Shown here in pieces: positions 7,507 to 8,823 of a stretch of 8,823 nucleotides of DNA. Below the pieces are notes generated by a model. It was not told the origin of the DNA. It saw nothing but the letters and a program-made list of their open reading frames with translations, and searched no databases. The stretch comes from JAABRT01 sp038259155 (lineage in GTDB: Bacteria > Gemmatimonadota > Gemmatimonadetes > Gemmatimonadales > Gemmatimonadaceae), in contig JBBSPE010000171.1 in assembly GCA_038259155.1 (NCBI GenBank), forward strand, positions 1 to 8,823. The letters run 5' to 3'. The position numbers and the translations under genes were made by a program. How positions within the stretch are numbered: the first letter of the stretch is position 1; each line of letters opens with the position of its first letter.

Positions 7507-7597
7507 AGCGGGCGTCGGCGCGACCGCCACCGCGCCGGTCTGCCTCGCGGGCCGTTCGGCCTGCGGTCCGGACGGGTGACCCGAGGCCGACGGAGGC

Positions 7598-7634
7598 CGG
7601 CGGGGCCCACGGTAACGGTGCGGTGGGACCGCCG
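7598..7634. repeat. Near-perfect inverted repeat in the IS end
   Basis: CGGCGGGGCCCAC (7598-7610) pairs with GTGGGACCGCCG (7623-7634) with one bulge, around a 12-base loop. It is a strong GC stem in the non-coding tail of the IS91-type element. It may belong to the replication origin end or stop transcription leaving the transposase gene. Confidence 0.45.
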
Positions 7635-7643
7635 CGCACGCCG

Positions 7644-7670
7644 AACGCCCCTGCGGGGTCGCGGGGCGTT
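7644..7670 (-). terminator. Hairpin just downstream of the transposase stop
   Basis: AACGCCCC (7644-7651) and GGGGCGTT (7663-7670) form a perfect 8-bp stem with an 11-base loop. It begins 13 bases past the transposase TGA on the minus strand. No U-run follows, so a terminator role is uncertain; it may instead be part of the element end. Confidence 0.35.
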
Positions 7671-7683
7671 GGACACCGCGTCC

Positions 7684-8823
7684 TCAGGGGGTAGTCCGGG
7701 CGTCGGCGGACGGGCGTGCGGCGCGTGACGTGCCCCGGCTCGCGGGGGCCCGCGTCGATGGGGGGCTCCGTGCGCCGGCGTGGGCCGCCGGTGCAGGGCG
7801 GGCGCGAAGGTGGGTGAGGATCTGGTCGATCACCGACGTCTGCGTGATGCAGGCGACGATCCGCATCGCGCCCTGGCAGGTGGGACACGCCAGCGGGTCG
7901 ACCTCGAAGATCTGCTGCAGCAGGGCCGCCCAGCGGCGGCTGGCCTCGGTCGGCGCGAGTCGGGGCGCGGGGACGATGGCGGGCGGCCCGTCCCTCGCGG
8001 CAGGCACCACCTTCTCCCGCATGCCACGCGGCCGATTGGCATACCAGCCATAGTACCGCGTCGTGACATGCCCCTTCTCCGGAATGTGCACGAGCACCCG
8101 GGCCAGGAACTCGAGCGGGTCGACGGTCTCGGTGCCCGCCGTCGGGCCCTCGGACTTGTCCGATCGATACGTCACCGCCTTCGCGGCCCGGTCGTACGTT
8201 AGCCGCTCCAGCGCGACGGGGTTCCGCGCGCAGTACCGGGCGAGCCGGGTCGCGAACGCGCGATCGTCCTCCGGCACCCAGACGGCCGTATGGACATGGA
8301 ACCCCGAGTGCGGCCAGGTGAGCATGCCCGCGGCTTGGGTCTCGTCGAAGAGCGCGAGGCGGACGAAGAGCCGGAGCACGGCGCGGCGGAACGCTTCGGT
8401 CAAGCGCGCCGTGTCGAGGGCGGGCCACGTGATGAACGACCCGTCGGGCCGAAAGCCGCCGTCGGTGACGAGGAGATGCAGGTGCGGATGCCAGTTCGCC
8501 CGGGACCCGTGCGTCTGCAGGCATGCGACGATCCCCACGGCGAGGTCGCGCTCGCCGGTCAGCGTACGGATGGCGGCCGTGACCGTGCGGGCCGCGACGC
8601 GGGCGATCTCGCCGAGCAGGCGACGCCGGTAGAGACAGTACGCGCGCAGCCGCTTGGGGATCGTGAGCACGACCTGCCGGTGCGGCACGGGCGCGAGGAG
8701 CGTGGTGTCCAGCCACTGCGTCCAGATCGCGAGGCGCGTGGCGTGACAGCTGGGGCAGAAGTAGCGGCACGTGCACGAGAAGGCCAGCAGAGACTCGTGC
8801 GTGCACGCGTCGCAGCGAATGCG
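7684..8823 (-). CDS. IS91-family HUH transposase, N-terminus beyond window
   Basis: The frame is open from the right edge to a TGA at 7684-7686 (379 residues visible). An internal GTG at 8688 is not the true start, because conserved zinc-finger residues lie upstream of it. Fragment residues 4-26 hold the N-terminal zinc-binding domain (CDAC, then CTCRYFCPSCH). The HUH motif is in HPHLHLLVTDGG (112-123), with H114/L115/H116 binding the metal. RYCARNPVALERL (196-208) carries a single candidate nicking Tyr197, and other family members usually read RPP here. DPLEFLARV and a C-terminal EVDPLACPTCQGAMRI region complete the family pattern. The last 40 or so residues are Ala/Pro/Arg-rich. The enzyme nicks and joins single-stranded DNA in rolling-circle transposition. 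Catalytic residues appear intact, but activity cannot be judged without the missing 5' end. Confidence 0.93.
   Translation of the reverse strand, partial: RIRCDACTHESLLAFSCTCRYFCPSCHATRLAIWTQWLDTTLLAPVPHRQVVLTIPKRLRAYCLYRRRLLGEIARVAARTVTAAIRTLTGERDLAVGIVACLQTHGSRANWHPHLHLLVTDGGFRPDGSFITWPALDTARLTEAFRRAVLRLFVRLALFDETQAAGMLTWPHSGFHVHTAVWVPEDDRAFATRLARYCARNPVALERLTYDRAAKAVTYRSDKSEGPTAGTETVDPLEFLARVLVHIPEKGHVTTRYYGWYANRPRGMREKVVPAARDGPPAIVPAPRLAPTEASRRWAALLQQIFEVDPLACPTCQGAMRIVACITQTSVIDQILTHLRARPAPAAHAGARSPPSTRAPASRGTSRAARPSADARTTP

Larger units (their letters stand above)
7476..8823 (-). mobile_element. IS91-family (HUH, rolling-circle) insertion element, partial
   Basis: The element is defined by its HUH transposase (7684-8823, open at the window edge) and a 208-base non-coding, very GC-rich, hairpin-rich tail (7476-7683). 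The left boundary is placed at about 7476, where GC content jumps and the LanC-like ORF stops; the exact base is not proven. No terminal inverted repeats or target duplication are expected in this family. In the IS91/ISCR model the segment downstream of the transposase corresponds to the oriIS end and the terIS end would lie off the right edge. The bases next to the boundary are not an exact GAAC or CAAG, the targets described for IS91. Confidence 0.75.

Noticed and set aside
6869..8806. A 645-codon open frame on the minus strand spanning the IS and the LanC-like ORF
   Set aside because: It runs in another frame of the transposase, whose own frame has clear zinc-finger and HUH motifs. Its product is Arg/Pro/Ala-rich with no recognisable domain. 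High GC suppresses stops and it crosses the likely insertion junction.

Overview
The window reads as a piece of a high-GC, Gram-negative-type (diderm) bacterial chromosome. A type II secretion/type IV pilus assembly ATPase and a PadR-regulated ADOP-type permease point to Gemmatimonadota or Acidobacteriota. That assignment rests on gene content recalled from those phyla, not on a search, so it is tentative.

Layout, left to right. (1) 1-1628, plus strand: the last 20 codons of an unidentified gene overlap, by a GTGA stop/start, a complete gspE-like secretion ATPase. A 10-bp inverted repeat covers the gspE stop codon and may be a terminator. (2) 1718-6742, minus strand: a tight four-gene operon read right to left. 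Its genes are a PadR-family repressor, an 8-TM duplicated MacB/FtsX-like permease (ADOP type), an HlyD/RND-type membrane-fusion adaptor and a MacB/LolD-class ABC ATPase. Gaps between genes are only 6-14 bases. A good sigma70-like promoter (TTGACA, 17 bases, TAATAT) lies just upstream of padR, with an imperfect palindrome over its -10, consistent with autorepression. (3) 6846-7475, plus strand, divergent from padR: an ORF whose repeat pattern resembles the first half of a LanC-like (lanthionine-cyclase-type) alpha/alpha-toroid protein. It stops where the next region begins. (4) 7476-8823, minus strand: the 3' part of an IS91-family element. It has a HUH transposase whose N-terminus runs off the window, and a 208-base hairpin-rich end.

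How the parts fit. The permease, adaptor and ATPase together supply a MacAB-like trans-envelope exporter, lacking only an outer-membrane TolC-type channel. PadR presumably senses a ligand and releases the promoter. The LanC-like ORF is a truncated neighbour whose conserved zinc-site half is missing, most simply because the IS91-type element landed in it. A lost or relocated peptide-modification function beside an exporter is possible but unproven.

Composition is mosaic. Hand counts over single 60-base lines gave about 67% GC in gspE (541-600), 55% in the ABC ATPase (2161-2220), 53% in the LanC-like ORF (7081-7140) and 78% in the IS end (7561-7620). The exporter plus LanC-like block may therefore have a different origin from the flanking gspE region.
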